Assembly (NCBI GenBank): GCA_910574455.1
Contig: CAJSYZ010000002.1
Span: forward strand, 4,055,671-4,119,670
DNA: 64,000 nucleotides
Reading direction: 5' to 3'
DNA from: Trichaptum fuscoviolaceum
Taxonomy: Eukaryota; Basidiomycota; Agaricomycetes; Hymenochaetales; Trichaptaceae
Part shown: positions 35,898 through 47,000 of the stretch, one piece after another
Position numbering within the stretch: the stretch's first letter is position 1
How the letters are laid out: each line of letters opens with the position of its first letter
Made by a program: the position numbers and the translations under genes
Notes under the pieces: model-generated
Seen by the model: only the letters and a program-made list of their open reading frames with translations
Told to the model about the DNA's origin: nothing
Database searches by the model: none

Positions 35898-36267
35898 TTC
35901 AGGCAGCAGAGTTGCAGATTTAGAAGTAGTACTACTACTAGTAGTAGTAGTAGTAGTACTAGTGTCAGCCTCAGGCTGAGTGTCCTCTTCTTGAAGCGAG
36001 TAGTAGTACTACGTAGAGTACTCACTGGCAGGCTACTACTATCTGAGTGGTGGCGTGCCAGTGACTCAGTTTGAAACTGCTACTAAGAATAGTAGTGCTA
36101 CTACAAGAGTCGTTCAGGCTCAATACTCAAGTTCGCAACAGATATTCCATTAGTACTAGCGTACAACAACACACAACAAAAGCAGAAAAGCATGAAACTA
36201 GTAAGAATAGTAGTGGAGGAATGCGGAAGAAAGACAGATTAACAAAGTAAAGATACATTGTTCAGAG
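35898..36267. repeat. Dense cluster of short palindromic words
   Basis: Almost the whole interval is made of repeated short words. Examples are the AGTAGTACTACTACTAGTAG family (about 35925-35965 and again 36000-36020), GTCAGCCTCAGGCTGAG (35965-35982), CACTGGCAGGCTACTACT (36026-36043) and GTGCCAGTGACTCAG (36047-36064). Each word is a near-perfect inverted repeat with a 0-3 bp centre. No gene seen here. Confidence 0.75.
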
Positions 36268-39200
36268 TCAGTCCTTGCGTGTCGTTGGTACAACGATCGG
36301 CGGAAATTTGGCATAGGTAAGCATCTCATCAATAGCGAATGCTGGGAGCGCGTAGGTGAAATCGCCGTTGTCAGCACCTGTGCTAACTTGAAGACCCTTG
36401 ACACAAGTTTCGGTAATTATTCCGCCCCATTTGCCGTCCAAGGTAGCAATCAGAGAACCAGAATCACCACTTTTTGCGAAACAGTAGTCGTATTTTGAAG
36501 GTATATTCCAGACAAGGCGTGCAGCTCCTTTTTTCAACTTTGCCAGTGGCGGATTCGTCGGGTTGCCGCCGAGTGTCCTATTTATGACTGCGTAGATCGC
36601 AGACTCCATCGGGTTCGCATATCCAACTGTTACACCAGTGGTAGCACCAGCCTTTAACACCGCAATCTCATGATTGAATTGATCCGACCTTTCGATATAC
36701 CCTGACTTGATTTCGAGACGTTCATTCGTAGGGTACGGAACCTTTGCTTTTCCATAGGCCGACCGAATACACTCGATGTTGGTCTCAGGATGCTGCCCGA
36801 AGTGAATGACATTACACTGAAAGTTCGTTTCGTTGACTTTCTTGTCGAACAGCTGCACGAGGGCAAACTCAGAATTGAAACCGAATTCATGCCCAATCTC
36901 GGCACAGGTCTGCGAGCCTGAATGCGAATAGCCAACATAGCCAATGGTCCCAGCGCGAGTCCCATTAGGTTCGAGTAGGTTGAAATTTTCGTAAACCTTC
37001 CGATGGATTTCGCGATAGTCCCCCATTGCTTTAGTGGTAGATTTGGAGAGCGCAGAGGCTATTTCGATTTCTTGGGAAATGTTGATTGTCATTCCACCAT
37101 AAGGAGCATACTTAGCGCTTGGGACTGCGATGCTTCCGCTACCATCTGCTTGTAAATCCTTCGAGATCAATTCCAGTTTGTCAAGTCGTTCTTTGCATCT
37201 CTGCCTTTGTCTTCCAAGCTCATTTAACGCTCGACAGAATTCGTTGTCGATAAAGGAACGGTAGGCATCAGGTAGAATATGGACTAGATATAGTTCACGC
37301 TTGTCCTCGACGTCTGATACACGCTGGTCCTCGTCAGCTGGGTTTTCAACGGCGTCCACTAGTTCGTTGATGGTAGTTTCACTAGAGGCGGAAAATATAG
37401 CATGTCCGTTAATCAAACTGAACAGTTTATCCAACCCCTGAAATTTGATGATGGGACCCCATGTACTGAAAGTGTCCTGACCACTAACTCCTATGCTTGT
37501 TCCTCGAAGGGTTGAAGTGTATGCCTCTAGAGACTTAATTATAGATTCAGGAGATCTGGGTTTACTGGGGTCTCCAATCAATAGTTTATCGGGCGGAAGG
37601 ACGAGAGCCGTGCTGTCCGGAATTATGGTATCAGGTGCCAGTGGTCGAAAACAAGGTAAGGAAACGTTCTCTGTCGGGTCCTTGGTTTCTTGGCCGAGAC
37701 TTCCGAACCCAGACGCGGGAGCGGCAAGGCCATCGACTACATGTGATTGTCCAGGTGCTGGTACGGGGCCAGGTAGTTGTTCGTGTTCGAGAGGTTTTCC
37801 GTCGTCCAGGGGATTAGGGGTTGGTACCACCCCACTTGCGGAACAGGACTGAGGAATGGCCTCGCGAAATTCTACCTCGAACCGCCCTGATAATGTCCAG
37901 CGCTTGCGAATGGAGCTTCTAATCGCGTCGGCGCATTCACAATAAACATCACCAACAGGCCTCTCGTAGTCGGAGGGCATAAGCACCTCCAACTCGGACG
38001 GTATTACTCCAATCCACACGACAACAGGATCTGACCTCCCGTCTTCCCCCTTCCCGTCTTTATGATATCCAATCTTGCATATATCTATGCATGTCACGGT
38101 ATGCCTGACGTGAAAGCGATCAAAAGCGTCTTCAAATATAGGTAGCAAAACGGGCCATTGCCCGATCAGAGGGCAGTTGTTGTCAAGGACGTTTATGTGC
38201 TTCATCGCTTTCTCGCGCTTATGCGGTCCCGGAATGTTCCCCTGGCGTCCCACAAAAAATCCACTACGCCCGACAGGAACAGCGTTGGTCGGACATCCCC
38301 AGTAATAATTGAGATGATCCTTCAGATCCCAAATCCTCCGAGTCTTCACAGGTTTTTTCGCTTCCAATGATATGATATTAGAACTGTCTGTGAGAAGGGT
38401 CGTATCCGGGATTGTCTTCTGTGTCACTGCCAGTGGCGGCGGTAGAGGTACCGGCCATACACCATGTACTGGGGGTCCATTGAACGTCTAATGGAGGCAG
38501 AAGGGGAAACGGTAACAAATCAGCATGGCTGGGGAAAAAGCAAATGACATAGCACGACATACATCTACGATGTCACCAATCTTCGACAATTGCTTTCGCG
38601 AACTGGCGCGGCCACCGCAGTATCGGTAGCCTGAGAGTCTTCCTTGCTTGTAGCGATACCGGAACTCAGGCTGAGTTGTTTCACTCCCGAGGACGTCTCT
38701 TGTGTCACTCGTGGCGGCAACTTCTGCTTACTGTCTACTGGAGGCGCATTGGACGTCTTTAGATGAGACGATGAGAATTCATTATGCATGATAACAAACA
38801 AAAGTAGCACGACATACGTTTACGCTGTCATCAATCTTTGACAATTGCGTTTCGCGAACTGGCGAGGCAACCGCAGCATCGGCAGAATCCTGCTTGCCAG
38901 TGAGATAGAGATGGAACAGGGAGAATGAGAACAGGACATACTCGGTTGTTAACTTTTTTGCCATCGTAAACAAACGTTATCTTGATGTCAGGCAGTGTTG
39001 AAACAAGTAAGAAGGGGGAACACATCAACATCATGGCAGATTAAAAGAAATATCAAGACATTTTACTTCAAGTTCGGCGTTTGAATTGTTGTTGCTACTA
39101 GTCGGTAAGTTTGGCTGCATCAATTGTTGGATGAAGTCTCTCTTGTCAGGAGTAAGGTTGGAAAGCTTGAGCAGAAGCGAAAGGCAGAATGTCAGTATAA

Positions 39201-39452
39201 CTTAGTAAGAGGCCACCAAACAATTCTTGTGGCATAGTACAAAACACACATTGTATATTAGTTTGTAAATTTCCGACTGCCATCCTGCCAGTGAGTGGGA
39301 GTCAGCCTGTGCGCCGTCACTGCCAGTGGCATCGCGTCGGAGTGGTACTATCTTTGCCTTCGAGTTGAGAGCAACAGGTAAATACGGATAGCAATATATG
39401 AACTTTGAAAGAAGGGCATACGTCAAATTCAAGTTGCACGACATCCGACATT
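36268..39452 (-). CDS. Trypsin-like GDSG-domain protein, copy A (repeated 5' exons)
   Basis: The C-terminal domain, about 36270-37500, is a chymotrypsin-fold protease-like module. It has VLKAGATTGVTVGYANPMES and CFAKSGDSGSLIATLDGKWG (nucleophile Ser). The site matching the catalytic Asp reads SEFALVQL (Glu-Phe) where copy B has RDIAVVQL, and the His region is INGHAIF. Activity is therefore doubtful. The middle carries a conserved block, NCPLIGQWPVLLPIFEDAFD and RHTVTCIDICKIGYHKDG, shared almost identically with copy B. On the 5' side, small phase-0 exons are visible: MSDVVQLEFD (39452-39423), LSNLTPDKRDFIQQLMQPNL (39165-39067), ITFVYDGKKVNNR, DSADAAVASPVRETQLSKID, then TSNAPPVDSKQKLPPRVTQ and TFNGPPVHGVWPVPLPPPLA. 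The last two are duplicated modules. One duplicated exon has lost a base (see findings), so the true splice pattern is uncertain. Confidence 0.65.
37856..38193. repeat. Segmental duplicate, copy A (partner 41391-41734)
   Basis: 338 bp identical to 41391-41734 except for a 6-bp gap and two substitutions near the right end. It encodes the block ending PVGDVYCECADAIRSSIRKR in both protease-like genes. The flanking coding sequence is strongly diverged. Confidence 0.93.
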
Positions 39453-40000
39453 GTTACCAACTGATAGTGGGAAGCCTGAGAGGGTGGGGGTGCCAGTGGA
39501 AGACACTGGCAGCGCTCTTATATTAGTAGTGTTCAAGTTGCCACGCCGGCACTCAGTGGCAGCCTGAGCCTCAGAGGCTGGGAGTGCCTGGGAGTGCCAG
39601 TGACGACTCGGAGTCCAGTGACTCCGACTCCGAGTCGGAGTTGCGACTCCGGGTCGAAGATAGCACTGGCAATCACTCAGGAGGCTGTGATACTACTTAG
39701 GCTGAGTACGATTTAGATGCCTTCAAGTTCACGTTATAAGTCACTATGCCCAATCTGACTTTACGTTCAACAATTGGAGCTCTACTTGAACTAGAACTTT
39801 ACCCATTTCAAGGTTTGATCTGCAAGATTGAAGTTGTAACAGCTTTGGAACATCATGATATTTTTGTATCACAATTTGCAACTACTAAGTAAGGGCACGC
39901 AATAAAACCAACAAAACCAGTATGCTAGTGGAGAGATGGACAAGTGAAGGGGAAAAAATAGATAGGCAACGTCGATTCGGACTTGCTCTCGCTGTCAACT
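39453..40000. repeat. Intergenic cluster of short palindromic words
   Basis: Between the two protease-like genes, 39480-39700 is composed largely of CACTGGCAG, CAGCCTGAGCCTCAGAGGCTG and stacked GACTCGGAGTC words (about 39604-39655). The remainder to 40000 is AT-rich and holds the promoter of copy A. No gene seen. Confidence 0.75.
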
Positions 40001-42177
40001 TCAAGGCTGCGGGTCCAAGTCCGGGTCAGTGTCAGCCTGAGCCTGAGGTATTATAATTCTGGGGAATTCAGCCTCATTATAGAGTTGCTCGAGGATTGCG
40101 AAAGCAGGGATTGTATATGTTATGTCGAGTCGATCTTCATCAACCCCGACCCCAGATGCGACGAGACCTCCCCACCGTCCTCGTAAGTCAGCGACGACAG
40201 CTCCAGAATCACCTGCTGTCGAGAAGACGTCCGATAGCGGCGAATACACGGTCCAGTACAGGTGTTGGTCATACGTGAGAATGTATGTGGGACGGTTGTT
40301 GCGATAGCACACATTGACGCGGACGAAGGAGATTGCCTCCATAGGGTTGGCCATGCCGACTGTCACACCGGTGGAAGCACCAGCTTTTATAACTGGGATC
40401 GAAACATTCATCTCAGCGCTCGGGATGATATCGGCCCTGATAGGCAACGAGTTATTTTCGGGATATAACTCATGTTGCTCATTGAAAAATGTTCGTATCC
40501 TGTTCAAAATAGTGTTGTCCTGCGCGTAGATACCGAAGTTCAAAACGTTATAGTATGGGACCACTGTGTTAGCCATTACGGTATGGCACAGCTGGACGAC
40601 AGCAATATCGCGGTCGTACATGCTCCGGTAGTTCTCGCGCCTTGGTGAAGGCGAATAGACTACTGCGCCGATGACCAGGGTGTTTGAGTTGTCACTAGTA
40701 TCCGCATGCCATGTCTGAAGCTGAGTTTTGAAGTTGTTCAGTTCGCTCCTTACTTGTTGCACGTCTGCTATAGCCTGTACGTAGTCAACCCGGGTCTGTG
40801 CATGGCGTAACAATTTCTCTAGAAGTTCCTCCTCCACCGAACTCAGGTACGATTTGTAAACATAATCGTAGTGGATCGTAGGTGCAATTTGCACGCGTTT
40901 CAAGTTGTAGGCGGTGGCGTTCTCGACTCTATTGTCGATATGTGAGATGGTGTCTGGAAGCAATACATGACGACACGTTATGAAGTGCGATAGAAGCCTG
41001 GCTTCCTGTCCTTCCGACTGAACTGGAATCTGCACAACAAGTCCCAGAGTTCCGTACGATCGCTTTCCTCGGGGGCTGACAGCAACGCCTGGTTGCACCG
41101 ATATAGCGTGTGAGACAGTGGTCTGGACCTTGTGCAACATCCGTTGCATGAATGATCCCAGATCAGATTGTGAGGGGTCAGGAACGGGTGGCAGCATGAG
41201 GACGAGCTGACCCCAAACTTCGTCATCCACTTCCCTGAGAGGTGCAGCGTTCGGTTGAGGTTCGGGATTCGGTCGTTCAACATCAGGTACAGGGACATAC
41301 GTCTCAGGTGGGATTTGGTTTATAGCCATATAGACCAGGGGGTCTGCATCATGATCAGCTTGTTCGTCGGTGTCGACATGACGAAATTCTATGGCCTCGC
41401 GAAATTCTACCTCGAACCGCCCTGATAACTTGAATGTCCAGCGCTTGCGAATGGAGCTTCTAATCGCGTCGGCGCATTCACAATAAACATCACCAACAGG
41501 CCTCTCGTAGTCGGAGGGCATAAGCACCTCCAACTCGGACGGTATTACTCCAATCCACACGACAACAGGATCTGACCTCCCGTCTTCCCCCTTCCCGTCT
41601 TTATGATATCCAATCTTGCATATATCTATGCATGTCACGGTATGCCTGACGTGAAAGCGATCAAAAGCGTCTTCAAATATAGGTAGCAAAACGGGCCATT
41701 GCCCGATCAGAGGGCAGTCGTTGTCGAGGACGTTCAAGAACTTTTCTTTTCCCCGATGTTGATGGTCCTCTTTTCGCCGCCGATCATGGTTCGATCTGCC
41801 AACCAGAGGAGGGTTGGACCGAATCCCGATATAATACTGACAGGTATAAAAACTCGACTCGGAGTTCAGTGTCGCCACTGGCCTTCTAAATGGCTAATTG
41901 AGGTAAATGGGGGATCGGTGACATTCAGCATGGTGAAAATTTCAATTAAACAGCAGTACATACTAGTACCTGAGCCCGGCCCACCGGCGATGACTTCAAG
42001 TCCAAGTTGGATGTGAGATAACAAATTTGAAATTGTAGTATAAGACGCCAAGACATAACTCACTTCCAAATTCAAAGAGCTGCCACTTGGCAGCCTGAGG
42101 CTGGCATTGACTTGCTGTGCCAGTGAGCCGCCGGGACGACTCGGACGCTTCATCCGGTCTCGGTTGCCCGGATTCAT
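40001..42177 (-). CDS. Trypsin-like serine protease-domain protein, copy B
   Basis: Three exons fit: MNPGNRDRMKRPSRPGG... from 42177, ending SSLNLE before GTGAGT; a 24-bp micro-exon SSPVGRAQ (about 41999-41976); then a long exon starting PFRRPVATLNSESSFYTCQY and running to the stop at 40001. It carries the conserved block shared with copy A, then an intact-looking chymotrypsin triad. His is in SHFITCRHVLLPDT, Asp in YDRDIAVVQLCH, and Ser in STAGDSGAVVADLRGRWGGL. The KAGASTGVTVGMANPMEA motif before the Ser is shared with many fungal and plant trypsin-like proteins. No signal peptide, so an intracellular protease is likely. Substrate unknown. Exon 1 includes the island word CAGCCTGAGGCTG as coding sequence (ASLRLPSGSS). 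Confidence 0.72.
41391..41734. repeat. Segmental duplicate, copy B (partner 37856-38193)
   Basis: 344 bp. Compared with copy A it has a 6-bp insertion CTTGAA within GATAACTTGAATGTCC (copy A GATAATGTCC), which adds two codons on the coding strand (WTFKLSG versus WTLSG). Confidence 0.93.
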
Positions 42178-42620
42178 CGTATTGTGAATAAAAGCTGCAA
42201 GAGACAGTCAGTAATAATAAGGGGAATGGGAGAGCAGACAATAGTTGAATGCGGGAAGGATAGTGACACGGGAGGAAAGGACATACTACTTTTCAGATGA
42301 ATGAGCGAGGACGAGGAGGGCAAAGGGCGAGGACCTGGCATTGAAGCTTCTTCAAGTCATACTTTATAGAGTAGTTGCAGCCTGAGTGGCTGCGGTACTA
42401 GTACTATTAGCTATTTTCGTAACGTACCCAGACCAGGCTACTACTAGTAGGCTGAGTAAGTAGTATGTCTGCGTGTAGTAGACACGCCGCCACAGCACTG
42501 CCAGTGAGACATATAAGGAAAGTCGCCTGGCCTTCAAGTCATCCACACACCCAAAGCACAACCGGGCCAGCACTTACTCAGAACGTTCTGGGCAGAAATC
42601 CAGCGACTTCGGCAGCCTGA
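42178..42620. repeat. Palindromic-word cluster upstream of copy B
   Basis: Contains AGCCTGAGTGGCTG, GTACTAGTACTATTAG, GGCTACTACTAGTAGGCTGAG and GCACTGCCAGTGAG between about 42370 and 42510. The promoter of copy B must also lie here. No gene seen. Confidence 0.6.
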
Positions 42621-42629
42621 GCAATGAAC

Positions 42630-43200
42630 CACTCTGGCAATCACTATTCACTGGGTACCGAGCCACGAAGACATGGCCGCGAACGGCGAACAAGCCTGAG
42701 TGGACGCGAAAGCCGAAATCGCGGCACAATTCTCCGACTCGAGATAGGTTGGACGCCTGAAGCATCCCGATGTTGCAGACCGGAAACTCCAATCCTCCTT
42801 GCGCTGGAAGACGGAGTGGATCAGATTGAAGAGTGGGAAGAAACTGCGCGCCGTTGACCTCACTGCACCGTCTCGGGCAGTTCGCAGAATCTGCAAGGAT
42901 CGGAGCCGGAACGAGTGTGTGATCATCACACAACTCCGGACGGGATACACACCACTCAATACTCACTTGGCCCGCATATTGTGCACTGACTCTCCTCTCT
43001 GTTTCAATTGCCAAGTTCCGGATCCGGTCTCCCATTATCTCTTCACGTGCCAGTGTCGATTGCCAGTGTGTACGCAGACACCCGCCGACTCGGAGCACTC
43101 CAAACGTCACTCAAAAATAAACCCTTCACATTGAGATCAACCCTGGGCAAGGGTACCAGGCATGACCTAGTCCTGCACTACATCAAGGACAACGCTTTCC
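42630..43200 (+). pseudogene. Decayed 3' end of a LINE-type retrotransposon (RNase H plus C-terminal zinc region)
   Basis: One plus-strand frame reads ITIHWVPSHEDMAANGEQA, then a stop, then VDAKAEIAAQF. This is the terminal RNase H signature HWVPxHxxxxGNExAD. After a second stop it continues to ECVIITQLRTGYTPLNTHLA and DSPLCFNCQVPDPVSHYLFT, the post-RNase H segment with its cysteine/histidine knuckle found in fungal Tad-like LINEs. A further frame gives TLGKGTRHDLVLHYIKD, matching the usual last lines of such ORFs. No reverse transcriptase is present, as expected for a 5'-truncated copy. In-frame stops and frame changes show it is dead. Confidence 0.75.
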
Positions 43201-44075
43201 CCACCTGTTCCCGGCCATCGCGACTCAATGAACCCGGCTTTTTCTACTTATTCCTCGCTTTTTCTCTCTCTCCCGCTCAAAGGAAGGGCACTGTGTTCAA
43301 GTTCCGGAATTGCGTGAGCCTGAGCCTGACTCGGAGTGCCGGCAATTTGAAAGCTCGGCCCGTTTTTTACTACGACTAGTACTATCAGTTTATTTACTAA
43401 TAGTATACACTCGGAACGCCTCCGACTCGGATTCTCGGATTCTCGAAAGCGGTTCCCCCCATCGACTCGGACTCGGAGCACTGTATAAAAACCATCACCA
43501 ACATATTGTATCAACACTTGAACAATTCCTGTAACTGTATGCACTCCCCTCTGAGAGTCTTTCAAGCAACACTTCGCCTCACAATACCGTCATTCGGCAT
43601 ATCTCAATCTGATCATACCCTTTGCACTTTTTCTTGTTTGTTAAAATTATTCTGCGCTTTCAAGTTCTACAATTACATTCAAGTTACAGTAGTGTTAAAT
43701 TACAATGTATTCTAAGTGCGCCATCATTCATGATAGGCCCTACTTAAGGGCCTGCGGTCACTATAATGGAATAATACATCAAATCAAATTAGTCATGGTG
43801 CCACTGCCAGTGGTACTGTGCCAACCCGACTCGGAGTCGGACTCGGCGTGCCACTGCCAGTGTTTTCTAACGCCGACTCCTCGTCAAGGATAACTTCAAG
43901 TTCGGATTTTGGAGGGTACACCGCCATGACCTCATCACAACTTGAATACTAATCATTGAAATCATATTTGACATGCCCTTGCCGTGCTCTCTCAAGGTAC
44001 AAATTATATAGTCATATATGCCAACATACTCACAGGCATGCTAACGCCTAGAAATAGGATTTAACTCTATTCAAG
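43201..44075. repeat. Intergenic region with palindromic words next to the Plavaka gene
   Basis: Words GAGCCTGAGCCTGACTCGG (about 43317), stacked GACTCGGA (43427-43475), CCACTGCCAGTGG (43802) and GACTCGGAGTCGGACTCGG (43829-43847) occur, with TTCAAGTT copies near 43298, 43660, 43677 and 43902. No intact gene. The 3' boundary of the Plavaka element should fall here, but I could not fix its terminal repeat. Confidence 0.6.
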
Positions 44076-47000
44076 TTATCTGGCTTCGTATAATGTTTCA
44101 TGCATGTGCATATCAGCGAATCTGTTAACATAAAACTTATCGTAAAAGTCCAAGGACCTTCCGGTTCCAATGATTTCGGAGGAGATTCATCACCCTTCGG
44201 GACCCCAAGGAGGTGAGCTAACCGAAAGATATCCCCTAGAGCTATCACGGTAAACTTCGAACTCTTAGAGCGGTAGGTGGCTCTGCCACTGGCACTCTGT
44301 TGAGGACCACTTGCGACAGATTGAGAGGTAGGGGTCGTGAACTCGTACTCTGGTTCGACTATCCACATACTTGTTTTTGGGTCAGGCGAGTCTCCAACGC
44401 ATTTGTAAAACTGGACGAGAGCACATTCGTGACGTTCCACTTTGTCGGTGAAGGAAAATAGAAGCATAACACGGGCAACTCTCATTCCTGCAAATCCCTT
44501 TTTGCCGGAGCTAACTCGAACAAGAACTGCATCTCGTCGAGGTTTTCCACGCCAAGAGGGGCTAGACCTAATCACTTCCCTCATTGCTTGTTCTATGGGA
44601 ATCGATTCACCACGGTAGGCAAAGAAAGCGGTGGCCGAATGGAAAACTGAAAAGTCATTGCTCATATCCAGTTCAAAGTGTTCAAATCTGTTGTAGTCCG
44701 ATTCGGCCATGCCAGCAGAGCACTCTGAATCGGAGTTGTGGTTGCACCTTTCGTACTTGTTGAATAAGTACTTTTTTATGAGTTGTCGGAGCTGTCGGAG
44801 CTCTGGATGGCCTTTTTTTGCCGCAAGAGCGCTGAGCTGTTTAGGGTACACCTTGCTGGACTCTGTGTGGACGACAACAAGGAAGTTAGATGTGCAGCAT
44901 CAGAAAGACGTGTTACTGACGCTGTCTCGAAGCCATTAGCATTAAGCTCAAAGGGTCATTTCTGCCACCCAAGTGGAACTGGCATTCAGCAAATCCTCTG
45001 CCATGAACCGCACCACGCTGTGGCCCATCCGCTAAACCTTCCGAATCGTCCAGATCTGCAATTTCATTTGGCTCTTGATTGGCCGCAATATCATCGAAGA
45101 AGTCCTCTGTATCATTGGCTGCACCTACAAATAGTACGCCATGATGTTGCATTTCCTCTCTTTGATTACGGGTCCTCTCAGTGTCATCCGTGACCGTCTC
45201 TGATATATTTTTCCGCAAAACGTCTCGCAAGGCTTTCCACGTAGCCTCAGCCAGCGTATCGTCCAGCAGTCCACGCCTTTTGAAGTCTGCCCTCGACGCA
45301 ATAAGTTTGCTGAGTCGTTGGTTCGCTGTAATCATCTGACCCAAAGGATCATTTTTGTTTGAACGTCGCCATGTCTGCTTGACCGCGTAGATGTGTTTGT
45401 TTTCTGTTATAGATGAACACAACCCGCTAGGTGCAGCAAAGAGAGGGATCATTGTAGGATAATGGGTCATGGCATGTTGTCGTGGCAGCGAAAAGTTATC
45501 CCGGATGCCCTTCGCTATGAATATTTGCCGATATTGATGAAAGTGATCCAGAGAGGCTTTGATCTGATCAAGAGTCGAGGCTGTTATCGTGTACCGACGC
45601 ACAAGGTAACAGAAGTCCAGAAATGCACTCAATGCGTGAATTATATCATCGTGCACAATGCCCACAATAGCCGGAAGATATACCTAAGCGGATTGCATCA
45701 AATATCAGCAAACCACCGCGTCGAACGAGATGAAAAGACCATATACTTTCATAAGTGCCTTTGAATCATTACCTGTCCATTGCTTGAAGCCTCGACCTTC
45801 GGGAAATCTGCGAAGACCAGGAAAAGGAGCAGCGACTCTGATTCTATGCGAAAGTTAGCACTGAGACTCATATTATTCTACTTGTAAGAGAATAGCACCT
45901 TTTATCCACAATATCCAGCTCTGTTGTGGTCAAGCTCTGGCATATCCACTCGACAAGATGATCCTTGAACACGCCTTTGATGATTTGGTGCAGAAGGTCC
46001 GGAGAAATGAGATCGCATATATCTGCACGCGGGAAGTCATTGGTGAAGGGCTACGGGTTATCGTTGTGGTAAGTGCACATCCAATGGAGAATTCGGAACC
46101 CTTACCACAATATCTTGGTGGAACCCATACTCTTTACGAATTGTTGCTCTACTTATGCTGTTATCATCGACTTGTTCTATCAATCGTTCGTGCAGCTCTT
46201 TTGTTCGAGGATTTGTAAAGAATTCCGGATTATCTAGGTTCTTGTGAGGTGCTGTGCATCTATAAAGACACATTAAGCCATTTTCTCGGGCTCGGATGCG
46301 ATGTTGGGGAAGGACGGTACTTACTTGCAGCACCATCCTGTGCATATTGCGCATAGACTCACCTGTTCCGGATAATCGGCTATATACGAGCCGAGTCCGA
46401 GAATCGACCTACGAAAGTGACCATCAGGGCACCGGAGAATGGTTCGCTCTTTGTTCATGGACATTGCGCTCTTCAGTGGTCTCAAGATTCTCGATATAGA
46501 TGAATGAAAGACTTGATGTCGAAAGCGGCGGAATTCATCCGACTTTTCGTATTGCCGCTCAGCTGCAAAATGTGTCAGAACTAATCAAATATTATGGTAT
46601 GGTACACACTCTTTGGTATTGCTAGAAATGCTATAAGCTGGACTGTATTCAATTTCTGTGACCGCCGGGCCTTGTTAGATATATTCCCGATGGAGAGATA
46701 TAACGGATAGTATTCGTTGTTTCCAGTTCCGACAGAGACTGTTGTCTTGTCGCTCCCTAAGATTACCGGGACAAACATAGATCCATGGACTGCTTTATCT
46801 TCGGCGTAGATCTTATTCTAAGTCAAGGATAATCAGTATGTTTCCTGCGAGTTCATGAGTCATGACCTACAGCCTGTTCCCAAGCAAAATTTCCGGACAT
46901 GTAATTTCTGAACACTCGTTCTTTGTTGTCACTGGCATCAGAGTCCTCCTTTGGCTGATATTCACGAAATGGAACACAGTCGAATTCGCTTTCCAAAGCC

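Noticed and set aside
42574..43110. Minus-strand open frame of 178 codons
   Set aside because: It is antisense to the LINE relic, whose plus-strand RNase H and Cys/His motifs are recognisable; the minus frame shows nothing.
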